The notes beneath the pieces were generated by a model. It saw nothing but the letters and a program-made list of their open reading frames with translations. It did no database searches and was not told the origin of the DNA. Below, piece after piece: positions 45,128-57,976 of a stretch of 64,000 nucleotides of DNA. The first letter of the stretch is position 1. Every line of letters starts with the position of its first letter. A program made the translations under genes and the position numbers. Source of the stretch: Phycomyces blakesleeanus NRRL 1555(-) (lineage: Eukaryota > Mucoromycota > Mucoromycetes > Mucorales > Phycomycetaceae); the NCBI RefSeq assembly GCF_001638985.1, contig NW_017265142.1:922572-986571 (forward strand), in the 5' to 3' direction.

Positions 45128-47308
45128 TGGAGGATTTCATTTTTTATTTCCAAAAGTAAAATAAAATGAGCTACTATGCTGTGTTCTGCTTATCCCCTCC
45201 CCTCCCCCTGAAAAATAGGATAATTTTACAAAACACATACACACATATGTATATATTTACAATTAAGAGAATATGTGCATATATCCAATAGGCCTATGTG
45301 TACAAACAATAAAGAAAGAAAGAGTTTTGAATGTCCTGTAAGCTTACTGTTCTAAAAAGTGTTGCATTAAGGTTGATATTCATAAACCAAAAAAAAAGGC
45401 CATGAGAATGACAGATTTTACATGTAATATTATTGTACTCTACTGCACTCTACTGTACTGTATAATATAGATTTTTTTTTATAAATAACCATCACACTCT
45501 AAAAGAAAAGAAGATTGTACTTTTATATTTTACAGACCTTTGCTAGTGTTAAGATGATGATAAGGTTATGTATTTTAATCACAGTTGGTGTTTGTATTAT
45601 TGTGTTTTATATATTGGGTTAGTTGATTAGCTTCCAAATGAAGGATCTCAAGATCAATTATGGTGAATGATTCCAAATGATCCTCAAACTATGCGTCATC
45701 AATAATCTACATGATGAGATTACCAAAGTAAAACAAAGTAAAACAAAGCAAAAGGATATTCTAGACTAGAAACAATAAGGAGTCAAGACATATTGTATGT
45801 GTGTGTGTGTGTGTGTATAGTGCATTAAATACACTAATTTTTTTTTATCTATAAAAGAATTAAATTAGATTGGTCTGGAATAATTGGTCTATTGGTAGTA
45901 GCTAATGAGGGGGAGGTCATTTGTAGATAAATGGTATGAAGCAAAAGAAGGAAGAAGGAAAGAGAGAAGGAAGGAAGGATGATAATACCAATGATAATAG
46001 ATAAGCAAAGGATGTATGGTGATCTCATCATTAGAACAAAGACGACACAGTGCGGATTGTTTTGCTTATTTGTTTTTTTATACTTTATTTTTATTTTATC
46101 TTATTTTAATTGTGACATCAAATGAGTTCCTACCCCTCGTTTTATTTATTATCACAATCTTTACTATTGATATTAAGATTATGAAGATTTTCAATATAGC
46201 TTTTTGAGTGTAGCAAAGACCGATTTATTTTATATTGAATTTAAAAGTAAAAAGATCGGGTGAGTGAATGGAGATTGATCATTAAACTATATGGTTCCTG
46301 GCCAAGTAACGATCATGGTACAAGAAAGTATTTTTTCAATAACACACTTGTTCATTCATTCATATTTCAATTGTGTGCAGTGAGAGTAATGGAGAGAGGG
46401 AGTTTCAAGAGTATCTGATCTTTACAAATAAGAAAGATGTATCATGATCTTATTAAAGATCTACTAGTCCCAAAAAATAGATTGCAACATTAGATTTACC
46501 TTGTTGACAAAATTGTACACTTTATCTGTATTTCTTTTCACTTTATAATAAAGACATGCACTCTTATATACATAAATATATATGTCTCAATTAGCTGGAA
46601 TGATAGTAGAAACAACAACAGCAAGAAGAAGAGTATTAATAAAAGGTGCCTTTAATATGTGTATATAAAAAATAATAATTTGTAGCTTAAAATGAACTTG
46701 GAACCGCGGTTAAACATAAGCTAGGCGCCTATTCCATAAGGAGGACTTTGTGACATTTTAGTTGCTAGGTGATGATGTGACATTTAAATAAGTGCTGCAA
46801 GATCTTTATTTATTTATTTATTTTATATTACTCTATTGCTTATATGTATATGTATATATATATAGAAGACTTAATAGGAAACTCAATAATCATATGAATC
46901 AGTGTCTAACGCAGAACAGAGGGATTGACGTCGTTAATAATATTAGAATAGAGGCTTTCAACCAAACCCTATATTTCTCTACTTTATTTTTATTTTCCTT
47001 CTTATAACCTTTTCCTGTACATCCCTTTTTTTTTAATTTTTTTTTATGATATACATCTTGTACTTTTTTGATGAGTTACGTAGAAAATAAACCCCTCTTT
47101 TCAGGTAAACCTTTTTTTTATTGTTATTAAATATAAATACAGATATTTGACATCTTTATTTTTCATCTCATTATCTTGTATACACACTTGTTGCTTTTGT
47201 TTATTTTATTCCTTAGATATACCTTCTGTCCTTTTATCAAATCTATCACTGCACCACTGTATCCCTGCTTTTGAGACAAACAAGATCAACATCTTTAGAT
47301 TCCTAAAT
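45128..47308. other. Intergenic region at the border of the gene block
   Basis: Contains a (GT)n run near 45798-45820, AT-rich sequence and a long leader upstream of the PH-domain gene. No transposon ORF or repeat was recognised here. The open frame upstream of 47309 (from 47147) is judged 5' leader. Confidence 0.5.
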
Positions 47309-49102
47309 ATGACAGACCCAGTCGAATTCTCTTCTATTGGAATAAACCCTCACGACTCGCACAAGCTATCTCTGTTTGTCAAAGCATTTCAGGACAGCCG
47401 AAGAGACGCCGGCTACACACCAAAATCAACCAGACGCTCCTTTTCATCTTCCACGTCTTCACAGTACTCAGCATCCGAGTCTGGGTCTCGATCCTCAACA
47501 CAATCAACCTTTTTGCCACTCGAGAATGAATGGCTCAAAGACAACCTACACGAGACCAGCCCTTTTCTTGATGCATACGAAAGTCAGGAGGGGAAGCAGG
47601 ATCTCCTGCGGGCCGTAACCGAGCTAGAGTACATGATCAAAGATCCTCAGACCAAATCTCCCACAGACACTACTACAAATACTGGTCCAACCCTTACTCT
47701 TACTCCCACAATGTTATCACTCAAGGACATTTGTAGCAGTAACAAGAGCTCGTCAACTCAATTGTCAGCCATATCTGCGTTTAGTGCGACAACCATGGTA
47801 GCACTTCCAGAAGAAGAGACAGACGAAGCTAATGAAACGCGCGAATGTATCGATGACCATAAACAAAACACGCGTGTGGTCCAGAACATGCAGTCACCCT
47901 CATTAAACACCAATCATTCCTTCCATCTTCTTCCTCTTCGTCTTCCTCTTCCTCTTACTCCTCCTCCTCTTTATGATACCAACTCAGCAGAACCAACATT
48001 CAACCCAGCCTTATTGTCCCCCTCGTCATGTCTGAGACTCGAAGGTCCAGCTGGAATAGCCGTACCCCGGCCACGGAAACAATTGTCACCAAGTGTGTCA
48101 CCACGGCCGGTGTCAATGCCCGCCTATTTACATCCTAACTCTCGTATTCCATCAACTGCCAACAATGCCAGCGGTGGTGGCGGTAATCGGACACAATACA
48201 ACACATTATCTTTACCCCCTCCACCCGACTATCTGGAATCAACATTGGGTGGCTGGGGTCGAAACAAAGGCCTGATACTTCCCAGAGAAGAAGAAGGTCG
48301 AGAGGAATTACCACCCTACATATGCACAGTCTACAAGATTGGCTATGTTAGTATCAAATTCGAAAAAGACAATCCTGACACAAAAAGTCGATGGAGACTC
48401 TGGAGGTAAAATATCAATATCAATATATCTTTTCCCCTTTTATAGATAAGTATATAGCATGTCACACACACACATAAAATACACAAAATACATAATACAC
48501 TAGTCAATAGCTCTACGGAAACACTTTTACCCGTTCAAAGATATATATATATACAAAAAAAAATTTTTTTGCTGATAAAGCTTAATATTGATCTAGGAAC
48601 CTCTATGTGGAACTTTGGGGAACAGCCCTACGTATTTATCGATCAGAGCCAAGTGACTCTGCTAGCGGACTCAGACTTTCGCGACTACCATCCTTAGTGC
48701 CCTGGAGCAGATACACATCCGTTCCACTCTTGACCCTATCATTAGCAGGCGCAGAGGCTACTCGCGCTTTGGATTATACCAAAAAACCCAATGTGTTACG
48801 TCTCACTGTTCCAAACGGACCTCAACTTTTATTTAAACAAGACACAACGATAGAAATGATATCATGGATTGAACATCTTCAAGCATGTAAGTTACACCTC
48901 TTTCTTTATATACATTTGATATTAAATATATGTATATTGTTTAGCAATCAATATTTCTCTGGATCTTGAACACAGACCAATGCCCAAGTTTGTAACTTTG
49001 TATGTTCGAGGATCAAATGAACCGACTTTGGCAGCTCGTACCATTGAGCTTGAAAGAGCACGCGAGATCAGGCGGAATGCTCAAGAGGAAGTTCTCATTT
49101 GA
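47309..49102 (+). CDS. PH-domain protein, three exons
   Basis: Exons 47309-48405, 48597-48886 and 48945-49102 join in frame through GT-AG introns of 191 and 58 nt to give 514 residues. The N-terminal ~330 residues are disordered, rich in Ser, Thr and Pro (a Leu/Pro-rich run near residue 215-230). A PH domain follows across exons 1-3: YICTVYKIGYVSIKFEKDNP, RLWRNLYVELWGTALRIYR and MISWIEHLQASINISLDLEH, with the conserved Trp in the last helix. PH domains bind phosphoinositides or proteins at membranes, so a cortical or signalling role is likely, but no partner is evident. The start MTDPVEFSSIGINPHDSH was preferred to an ATG 54 codons upstream, whose extension is hydrophobic and leader-like. Confidence 0.8.
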
Positions 49103-50638
49103 GTCTATTTTCTATATATACACTTACTTTCACTATCGCCTTCACCCTATCAAATCAAATCAAGTCAAATCACAGATCCAATTGTAAATTCGGCACTGTA
49201 CATATATATATATATATATATATTACACACACACACACAGCCACACACAACACACAACAAACATATACATATAAATACATATATCTATATCTTTTCTATG
49301 TAAATATCCTTTTTTTTATATATATTTTATTATACATATACATATACATATTTAAATTTTGTAATAAAATAACAAACCTACATATATCTTATCTATATCT
49401 TTAAAGAGAGAATATATTTACTATTGTTCAAAAAGGTAATTAAAATGACACATCAGCCAAAAATGTATATATATAAAAAAAAGATCTAGAGATATTGTCA
49501 ATAGACCAAAAAGAGATAAGAGTAAGAAAAAGTGGGCTATCAAACCAATGGTTGTTTCATATCTCCCAAGATGTTTCGCAGCTCATAATGGTAATGATTA
49601 CCAAAATATACATACACTTTTTACATATAATACACGTGCTTGACAAAACACATAAATCCTCAAAAGAACATCATTCTAATCTAACACTCATTTATTCATT
49701 ACAGCTCTTAACGTACCAATACGATCATATCTTATTTATATGTCTGTGTATTACATGCCTTTTGGCTTGGCACCAAGAACGAATCTAATAGGTGCTTTTG
49801 ATACTTTTAGGTTTCATGTCTTTCTATCTTTCTATCTATCTATCGCTTTATTTTATTTTATTTTTTAACCAAAAACAGGTATTGTCCCTTTGGTACCTTG
49901 TACAACTACACACTTGTATAAAAGCTTAAACTGATGAGGATTAATGTATGTGTGTTTATAACTTTATTCAAGTGTAATTATGGACCCAAAGAATTGTAGC
50001 CAGTTCTTCTTATAAACACTCAAAAGAAAAAGAAAATAATAGCCAATACAACCCGAGTTATACATGGATTTTTTTAAGCACCAAAATAATGTACATATAT
50101 ATATATATATATAATAGAAAGCACAAAATAATAGTATGAATTCACAATAGACTTCTTACATGTGAATATTTAATACTGTAATTGAAATTACAATTTGTAA
50201 CAAAGAATAGCCCTGCTCTTGCTCTTGGTTCTGTGGATAGTATGACTGTCTGAGCTTGACCAATTGTCTATTTTTCTCTTTTATACTTTATTGTTCAAAT
50301 CTAACCATTAACAACCATTAACAACCATTACCCACTTATGAGCAAATGAATACACGTTTAATGAGCAACCAATTAGTATTACGCATTTATATGTATATTC
50401 ATATTCATATTCATATTCATATATTTCACAGACACATACAAAGAGATACATATATATATATGTGAGTGAGTGAGTGAGTGAGTGAGTGTGTGGGTGTGTA
50501 TTATAAGTGCATACAGCTTGTATAAAGTCTATTATTTAAATATATTATTGTTATTGTTATTGTTATTGTAATTATTGTAATTGCTATCAAAGACTGGCGT
50601 ATGTATGTATGTATGTATGTGTTTTGTTTTTACTAGAC
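49103..50638. other. Intergenic, microsatellite-rich
   Basis: Carries (AT)n at ~49200 and ~50100, (CA)n at ~49230, TATTCA repeats at ~50400, (GTGA)n at ~50462, TTATTG repeats at ~50550 and (GTAT)n at ~50600. This is the shared 3' space of two convergent genes. No gene supported. Confidence 0.6.
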
Positions 50639-52501
50639 TTATTTCTTAAGAGAGCTTCCGCTTTTAAAAATAAAAGCTTTGGCAGAACCACAACGTAAAT
50701 TGACATATCCTAGAGGAAGGTCATGTTTCCACTTATCTCTGTTACTATGGTGTTTCCATATCGCACATCCTTTGCACATCGGGCTTTCCACAACATGGCT
50801 CTCACACAGAGGGTCGTGCACAAATGTCCTAAAATAGTTCTTTGTGTATTCAATCTCTTCTCCCACAAGTTTCTGCCAAGTATACAATGGTGAAAACTTG
50901 TTAGCAGCAAAACATTGATAGAACCAGTCTGCCTTCCCTTTGGGTGGATCATTCATCAGCCAATTCCTATTAACCTCAAGCCCGGTCGAATTCTGGTGTG
51001 GACTCTCTTGGGCAAACGACACAAGCCGGACCCGGTTTCGCTCGCTGCATGTCCTGTAGCTACTCGATCTGTAAAAGTGTATGTTCTCAAGCTTCAAGAC
51101 CTCAAAATGACTATAAGGCATGTATATCCGAAAGTTCCCTGTCAGAGCAGATATCTGCTCAGACACCCGCAGACCACACAGATCCAACGTTTGTAAATCT
51201 CGACAGCGCCAGGACACATAATTGAACAGAGTCGCACTGGCCTTTGCACCCGAGATCCGCAGAAACCGGAGATCATGTGGCTGGAGTTGCTCTGAGCTAT
51301 CTGGACTTATACTCAGCACATTCACAGCCACATCGAGCTTTTTTAAAACCGGACACAGATCGAGAATGATGTCCAATTCGAGTTCCAATGACAACAGCCT
51401 CAGCTTCAACTCTACCAGCCGAGGACATGGCAAAAATGACCTTGAGATCACCAGTTGGTCATTGAGGTTGGCGGTGATATCCAGAGTCAGGGTCTCGAGA
51501 GACATTCCAAAGCATCTCATCAGCTTCTTAATAAACTCGGCTGTATAGTACACCTTGCTGTATGTCGTGTCCATCGAATACGTAAAGTCTTTCAAGAGCG
51601 CATTCTGGCTCAAAAGGATCTTTAGGAACACTTGGTGGAGTCGGACTTGTTCACTGTCGCACTCAATCGTGACCTTTTCTAGTCGTTGGAATGCATTTCT
51701 CAAAACTGAAATCTTCTTTGATACCGTGTCCTCAAAGGTTGGTCTTTCGATATCCTGATCCCCGGCTGACCACTTCATCAGGCTTATGTTGGGGTACTTG
51801 TGGGCACAGTAGTAAAGCCATTCGGATGTCGCATAGGTGCTGTCGAATTCCAGAAAGGTCAGTGCTTTTGCTGGCACGACATTTTTGATCCAGTCCATGT
51901 CTTGTGTGGATATCTGTCGGAGCTCGGTGTTTATGGATAGTTTCTCGAGCCGCGGTAGGTAAGAGTGTGTGGTTTCCATGTCTTGGATACTAAAAGAAGA
52001 AGACGTGAATAGATACCGCTCCCCGAGACTTAGTTGTGTAAGGTTTGGCAGATAGGAAAGGATTTCGAGAACTTCTTTGGTGCTAAAGTCAGTCGATGGC
52101 ACATGGAAATCTAGTTTCGTCAGACATTTCCACAGTCCCCAATGCATATTCTTAATGCTACAGGTCCTGATCAGGCTCTCGTCATCAACCCAAAGTCGGT
52201 CAATGAAGGTTAGGTGTTGCTGCAGTAAGTGAAGTTGTGCGTTGCTCGCGCCGATATAAGGACGTAGTGCGAGTTGTTTGACTAAACGGGCAGGACTTTT
52301 CTGGGCAGGTGTGATGGTGGAGAGAGAGCTGCAGAAGGCTTCTAGCTGTATTTCAGAATGTATCTTGACTTTTCTCCATAGTGATTCAGTAAAAGGGGTT
52401 CGCCACGCTCGACAGACAAGAGCGCATTGGTATTTGTCTTTGGTGTTCAATTGGCCTGATATGTTGGTGATGATTTCAAAGGGTAGCCGAAAGACAGGCA
52501 T
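50639..52501 (-). CDS. F-box protein with leucine-rich-repeat-like body, single exon
   Basis: An intronless 620-residue frame starts MPVFRLPFEIITNISGQLNT. The F-box covers residues 3-45 (LPFEII, CALVCRAWRTPFTESLWRKV) and would dock on Skp1 in an SCF ubiquitin ligase (established knowledge). The rest has irregular leucine-rich repeats (LTQLSLGERYL, LTFLEFDSTYA, LVELKLRLLSLEL, LQTLDLCGLRV, FEVLKLENIHFY), presumably recognising a substrate. A Cys/His-rich tail (HDPLCESHVVESPMCKGCAI) is unusual. F-box/LRR genes are large, fast-evolving families in these fungi, so the target cannot be guessed. The frame is intact, with codon use like the neighbouring genes. Confidence 0.85.
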   Translation of the reverse strand: MPVFRLPFEIITNISGQLNTKDKYQCALVCRAWRTPFTESLWRKVKIHSEIQLEAFCSSLSTITPAQKSPARLVKQLALRPYIGASNAQLHLLQQHLTFIDRLWVDDESLIRTCSIKNMHWGLWKCLTKLDFHVPSTDFSTKEVLEILSYLPNLTQLSLGERYLFTSSSFSIQDMETTHSYLPRLEKLSINTELRQISTQDMDWIKNVVPAKALTFLEFDSTYATSEWLYYCAHKYPNISLMKWSAGDQDIERPTFEDTVSKKISVLRNAFQRLEKVTIECDSEQVRLHQVFLKILLSQNALLKDFTYSMDTTYSKVYYTAEFIKKLMRCFGMSLETLTLDITANLNDQLVISRSFLPCPRLVELKLRLLSLELELDIILDLCPVLKKLDVAVNVLSISPDSSEQLQPHDLRFLRISGAKASATLFNYVSWRCRDLQTLDLCGLRVSEQISALTGNFRIYMPYSHFEVLKLENIHFYRSSSYRTCSERNRVRLVSFAQESPHQNSTGLEVNRNWLMNDPPKGKADWFYQCFAANKFSPLYTWQKLVGEEIEYTKNYFRTFVHDPLCESHVVESPMCKGCAIWKHHSNRDKWKHDLPLGYVNLRCGSAKAFIFKSGSSLKK

Positions 52502-53661
52502 GTGGGGTAATGAAGAATCGTAGAAAACTAGATACTTAAATAAGTGAAAATGAAATGAAATCCAAAAATAAAAAGTATTGATAGAAAATTAATTTATTAT
52601 TATTCCTATTATTATTTTTTTATCAGTCTCACAAATTGGACACAATATATGAAAAGGAAAGGGGATGGTAGTGCAGGTCTACTGGTTTGAATTTCTTTGG
52701 CTTCTCTGTTTCTTTCTTGATTATTTGAGTAACAGCCTATCGATTATAGAGAAAATCATTCAATTCACAGGCTTACTGGCCAGAATGTCTTTCTTGTTTT
52801 GTTTTCTGAAGAATGTTCACAGGTAAATAAAAAGGTATATGACCTCCTGTTCATTCAAAGGTACAAGAAATCAACTGTTTATCCGCCGAATTATATATTA
52901 AAGAAACACTTGGACTTTTGGATTACCGTCAACCATCATTGTACTGTACCGCATTCTATTCTGTTCTATTTTCTTCTATTTTCTTCTATTCAATTGCTTA
53001 TTTCTTCACATCTTTATTGTTTATATATATATATATATATAAATTTTGCCTGTTTCAAAAAATAAAGAAACAGCAAGTAATTTTTTGAAACCAAATGCAT
53101 ATATTAAACATTTTAAATTAATTATCAAATTTTACATTAATTCTTTTTGTCAATTTCTTTGAGCCATTTGCTTTGCTTTCCTTTGCGTTTATACATTATA
53201 TTGTATTGTACGTTAAGCATATGTCACCTATTTGACGTTAAATTACCAATTGTATACTTACCACGTTCTTTCCAACGGCTGAGAATATTAAGTTTTTGTT
53301 CTATTGCTTTTCTGCGGTATTCTAAAGAAAAGCACTACAAGAAATAAGGGGGGAGAGGGGGATAATTAACCAAAAAAAAATACCCCCAAAAAAAGACAAT
53401 AAGAAAGAGAGATAGACAGAGAGGTAGGCAGATGATTTATTATTTGATTAGATCTTTTTAGATGATTCCCACACATATATACTTCATATATCGGGATAAT
53501 AGGTCAACAGATCCAAAGGGCCCTTTACTTTCGATTGGTAATTCAATACACACATGGAGTTACTTATAAAGGTAGATTAAAGAGGTTAAAAGAGCATAGT
53601 CGACAAGAGTTATAGATATTGTTTTGGGATAAAAGGCAGGAGGGCGAATATTTCAACCGAA
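52502..53661. other. Intergenic, upstream of the F-box gene
   Basis: AT-rich with an (AT)n run at ~53025. No gene supported. Confidence 0.45.
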
Positions 53662-53750
53662 AGAAATAGCGTGAAGATCGTGCTGGTTGTGATATACCCG
53701 TCCTTCTTTGTTCTCGATAGATTGGTATTCTTCTCGCTCCCTGAATTACA
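53662..53750 (-). other. Possible terminal exon of an unidentified gene
   Basis: On the minus strand ERREYQ-like sequence (EREEYQSIENKEGRVYHNQH) ends DLHAISFG followed by TGA, and is preceded by a CTATAG acceptor-like site. The residue composition looks coding, but no upstream exon was joined convincingly. It could be the end of the fragment at 54462-54842. Confidence 0.25.
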
Positions 53751-54461
53751 AGGAGACTATAGGAAAGAAACAAATCGTATATCGCATATTATATAGAAGA
53801 TATGTGATTTTATGTACTTCTCTTATTCTTTAAAAACTACTCTCGACCATGTTTGTACCTATTATCTTATCTCAACATCTTTCTTACCTTCAAGTACAGA
53901 ATATGAATTCCCCCAAAAAAAACAGTAGACGTCGTTTATTTTATTTTATTTACTAATAGCCACCATTTGTTCTAACTTATTAAAGGAATAATATCAGGTT
54001 CTTTGTATTATTTCGTACTGCTATATATAATTAATGCCATATTTTTTCACAGTCAAATGTTAACGAGTAAATATTTAATATACACTCTTATTCTAAACGA
54101 CAAAGAACATAAACGATAATAGAATTATTATTATTATTTTTTTAAAAAAAAAGTATCCGCCAAATAGAACACACGAGGATAACTACCATATTTCACATCA
54201 GATACCACTCTTGGGGTTTTGTGTGTTCCCATATGCTTGACTATATGGTCGTCACAAATTCCTCTAGTGCTCAGAGAGTATAGCTTAAGAAATTGAAACT
54301 TAATCTATTGCTTGAATAATGTTTAGCGCTTAAAAGTTCAATTTTTTGGGAAACACAAAACAAACAAAAAAAAATGGCCAGGAATTTTTATCTATTGTTT
54401 ATTCAAAAGGAAGATAGCTCTTGCAAATATTTTCAAACTACTCAATAAATGAAGGTCCAGA

Positions 54462-54842
54462 TTAACAGTGATTCATAGCATACACATAAATTAAAAACAT
54501 TAGCAGGTTAGTATCAATCACAGCCCAAAATAACTCTAGTATATGTTTTAATAAAAACAGAAAACGAAGAAAACGAAGAACAAAAGGTGCAATGACTAAT
54601 AATGATAGCCATCGATAGGTTCCAGACCAGAAAACATAGAGTCTTAAATATATCATACATACCTTTTGATAGTCTTCAAAGAAACAACAACAAATAAAGC
54701 TGCAGTATATGCACCGAATATTGGCACTAAAAAAATACTCTGTACAATAACAGAGTGTATATGTGAATATGCATATGCACATTTAGCAGTTGGAACTTGG
54801 TTTAAGGTATTACCTAATTCAGAAAATCTAGCGATGTTATAC
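54462..54842 (-). other. Possible membrane-protein gene fragment
   Basis: A minus-strand frame from about 54842 reads ARFSELGNTLNQVPTAKCAY and IFGAYTAALFVVVSLKTIKR. Removing GTATGT...TTTAAG (only 20 nt) joins it in frame to RLYVFWSGTYRWLSLLVIAP and FLRFLFLLKHILELFWAVID. Two or three membrane helices are implied. No ATG was found, the intron is too short to trust and the family is unknown, so this may be a relic. Confidence 0.3.
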
Positions 54843-55043
54843 TAAATAGCAAACTAATGATAATAATAATAATAATGAATAATAGCCTTTAGTTTTTGAA
54901 CAGTTTTACACACGCACACACAGATATATATATATATATATGTGCTGTATCTTGATAAGTTAATACCAGTGAACGGTAACAGCAAAGTGAGCTCAACCAG
55001 ATAAATAATGTAAATATTTTTAAAGAGAAAACATGTAATTGTA

Positions 55044-57540
55044 TCAAAGTCTTGCGATTGCATCCTTCCCAATCTTCCATTTGCTTTTCCCAGCATGCAC
55101 CAACGGTAGGATAAACTCTTCGTAACCGTCAATAACCTCCGATCGATTGAGAGGTTCTTTTTCCGTCATTTCAGCCATTCTCTCATAAACCCGCCCCTCG
55201 TTCTCTCCTAAAGCAGAGTTTAGCAAGTAATCCGGAAGGGCAAACGCATCCACAAGAGCCACAGCCTCAGGGCGGATATCTTTTAATGTCTTGATAGTCT
55301 GCTGGCGAACCAAGAGCGACTGGGAAGGCGAAAGATATCCAGAAGTAAGAAAGTCTGCAACTTCTTGCTCCATCGTGGATAAACAGAACAAGAGTGCAAC
55401 CTTCTGCATGACTGACTGATTGATAAGATCAGCCGTGTCGTCTGGAGGCCCTCCGAAAACAGCTCCGAGAAAATTAGACACCATGACAAGCTGACAATGT
55501 GCACGAGATATACGATAAATGTCCACAAGCATCTCGTTCCATGTACAATGCTCTTGATCGAGTGAGTATACCGCTCTTTCGACCAAGAAAGCCGATCGAA
55601 ATTTGAAGGCCGAAAGAAGGGTTTCTGGGTTAAATGGGCCATCCAGAACCGGGCAGCGCGCACCAGGATTGGCAAGATATTCTTCAAGATAGCTAGTAGA
55701 GAAGTTGGTCTCGGTTTTTGAAACGTTATTAGCTATCAGTGACCGGAAGCTCTTGAGAAGATATCTTGTAGTTTGTTGAGTTAGCAAATAGTTGTCTCCC
55801 TCCCACTAGACCGGATCATAAGAAGAACAAAATGTAATAAAAGGTGTTATTATTTTCCATTTCGATTTAGTGGCTAGTACCCAAAATATCCAAAACTAAA
55901 ACTTACAGTCGCTTTGGGTAAATAATCTTGATAAAATTGCCCAAGACCAGAGAATAACGAGTATCCATGACCACCACAAGCACGTCTACATTCTTCAATA
56001 GCAGCAACAGCCATTGTTGTCGTTAGACTCTTGAGGCCTGAAGACGATGCATGGAGATCGGCAAGATAAGAGAAATCGCCTTTAGCCATCTTGATTTGGT
56101 TTTCATTGTAAGCTCTGTGCATCTCTTTGCCAGTGAAATGACAGGCATATGCTTGTGCAATTATAGGAAATAAACGGTATTGTTGGATTGTGTAATCGAG
56201 CACAGGAGTTTCAACGGTCTTTGACCCAATAGACGTCTCGATTTGCTTAGGGTTGCTTGCATCCGAGCCCTGTGATCTGATGGCCGAGTAGCGAATGGCA
56301 ACAGTGGCAGCTCTTGCTAATACGTAACGGGATTCTACAAGAATATGGTTTGAATAAATACTATTACCACTACCACCAGGAAGCAATATCTCAACTAACC
56401 CAGTACAATATTGGCACGGACATAGACCATGGTTCCATATGTAAGTTTACTGTTCGGGGGTTTTATGTAGTTTCCAGTGCGCTGCTCAATCCGAGCGTAT
56501 CTAGCCAGCATAGCAATATGTGGCACTCTCACTTTATCAAACAGGATAAAGCCATTGTCAACTGTGTTGAAGCCGAATTTGGGACCAATGTCACCAACGA
56601 TAATTCCAGGTAGAGGGCGATGGTCGGTAAGGTTGCGGATTTGGATGATAAAAGGATGTGGACCAAAATCTTTTCCCTGGGTGATGAGTCGAGCCATAAC
56701 AATAGCATGGTTAGCTGCTACACCAAGTCCACCAATCCACCACTTTGATGCTGTTAACGTAGGCGAGCTCAGGACAAATGTTTGAGTTTCTATATCATAT
56801 GTTGCTGTTGTCTCCAGTCCACGAACATTGGATCCATGACCAAGCTAAAGTAGATAGTAAGTATATATATATATTTTATTTAGTGATTATATATATTGTA
56901 TACCTCTGTTTGCGCATAGCATCCAATTATCTCATACCGTCTGGCAGCATCAAGATAAAGTGACTTTTGCTCTTCTGTGCCCTGATTTTCAATAGTGGGC
57001 ATAAACATACTTCTGTGTAAACGAAACTATAGGGATTGTTAATGCTTGAGTTTATTCACATATATATATATACCATAGAGCTGAGCAGGATTAACTTACA
57101 GGTCCAGATTCATCAAACAATACATCAGCAATTGCTAAATCTTCTGCACTCCAGCTATGAATCCTTTAAGAGCGCATTCATATAAAAAAAGAAACAGAAA
57201 AGAAACAAAAAACAAGACATTAGTGACACCGATAATATATAAAAATCCCAGTACCCGGAAATACTCACTTTACTAGCTCCGCAAGTCTTTTTGAAGCTGC
57301 TAATGACTTATTGAATCGCACATCACGACCAGTGTAATAGCGATGAGACTTGTCGCTCAGCACAGGATCCTTTAGAAGAATAGAGAGAACGCGGTCATGT
57401 CGTTCAAGATACTCTTTCCCGTAGATCGCTGTTGTGAGATTAGGAACATTCAATGTTGCATTCGCACGTTCTTCAGCTAATAGGCTTGGGCCCTGAGGCT
57501 CAAGTGGCTTCAAGTGGCGAGGAAACTGGACAGGAGGCAT
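55044..57540 (-). CDS. ACOX: Peroxisomal acyl-CoA oxidase, six exons
   Basis: Exons 57269-57540, 57100-57163, 56904-57026, 56400-56844, 55907-56334 and 55044-55805 join in frame through GT-AG introns to give 697 residues, the usual length. The enzyme makes trans-2-enoyl-CoA and H2O2 from acyl-CoA with FAD, the first step of peroxisomal beta-oxidation. Signatures: IHSWSAEDLAIADVLFDESG, GCYAQTELGHGSNVRGLETT, ASKWWIGGLG (FAD/substrate region), IEECRRACGGHGYS and TWEGDNYLLTQQTTRYLLKS. The C-terminus IARL matches a PTS1 peroxisomal signal (ARL). The start chosen is the first ATG (MPPVQFPRHLKPLEPQGPSL). The gene is divergent from the LACTB2-like gene. No lesions seen. Confidence 0.92.
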
Positions 57541-57976
57541 CAATTATGAAAATACAAAAGGTGTGTACGCAAGGACCTCCTTATGTCTAAAGAGGAAGTT
57601 TCCCCACATTTCCAGACTCACTCTATAAAAAGAAGAAACTCGTATTCTTGCTTACGCGACTCCAACTCACGGGGCAACTTTTACCCTGGATTTCTTACTT
57701 GTATGCTATTGTGTGTGTGTGTGTGAACATAGGAAAACGAATTTGGTTTACTTTATTGAATTTTATTTTATTTCCTAGAGGGTATTAAATCTATCATAAT
57801 TATACTACAAATAGAATAATCCACAAGAAAACCCTTGCTTTGGGTACAGAGTTTTGTTAATTGTCCCACGCAATGCAAATACCCCACAAATCAAGCTTGG
57901 TTTTAAAATTTACTTATTTATAAGAAAAAGAATTAGTAATTCCTAAAGTATTTTTTTTGGACTTCATTCCTTTACA
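57541..57976. promoter_or_regulatory. Divergent promoter of acyl-CoA oxidase and LACTB2-like genes
   Basis: The 436 bp between two start codons must hold both promoters. It contains a (GT)n run at ~57713 and TTATTTATAAGA about 50 bases upstream of the LACTB2-like start, a TATA-like candidate. No known regulator site was identified. Confidence 0.5.

Noticed and set aside
47147..47308. In-frame N-terminal extension of the PH-domain protein starting MTSLFFISLSC
   Set aside because: It is hydrophobic leader-like AT-rich sequence directly upstream of a better start. A signal peptide on a cytosolic PH protein is unlikely.
49200..50640. Dense microsatellites between the PH and F-box genes
   Set aside because: Simple repeats of ordinary type in an intergenic space. 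No structure beyond the repeats themselves.
54462..54782. Single 106-codon reading frame starting MCICIFTYTLCYC
   Set aside because: The first half looks like an out-of-frame reading of the better segment IFGAYTAALFVVVSLK. Kept only as a possible gene fragment.
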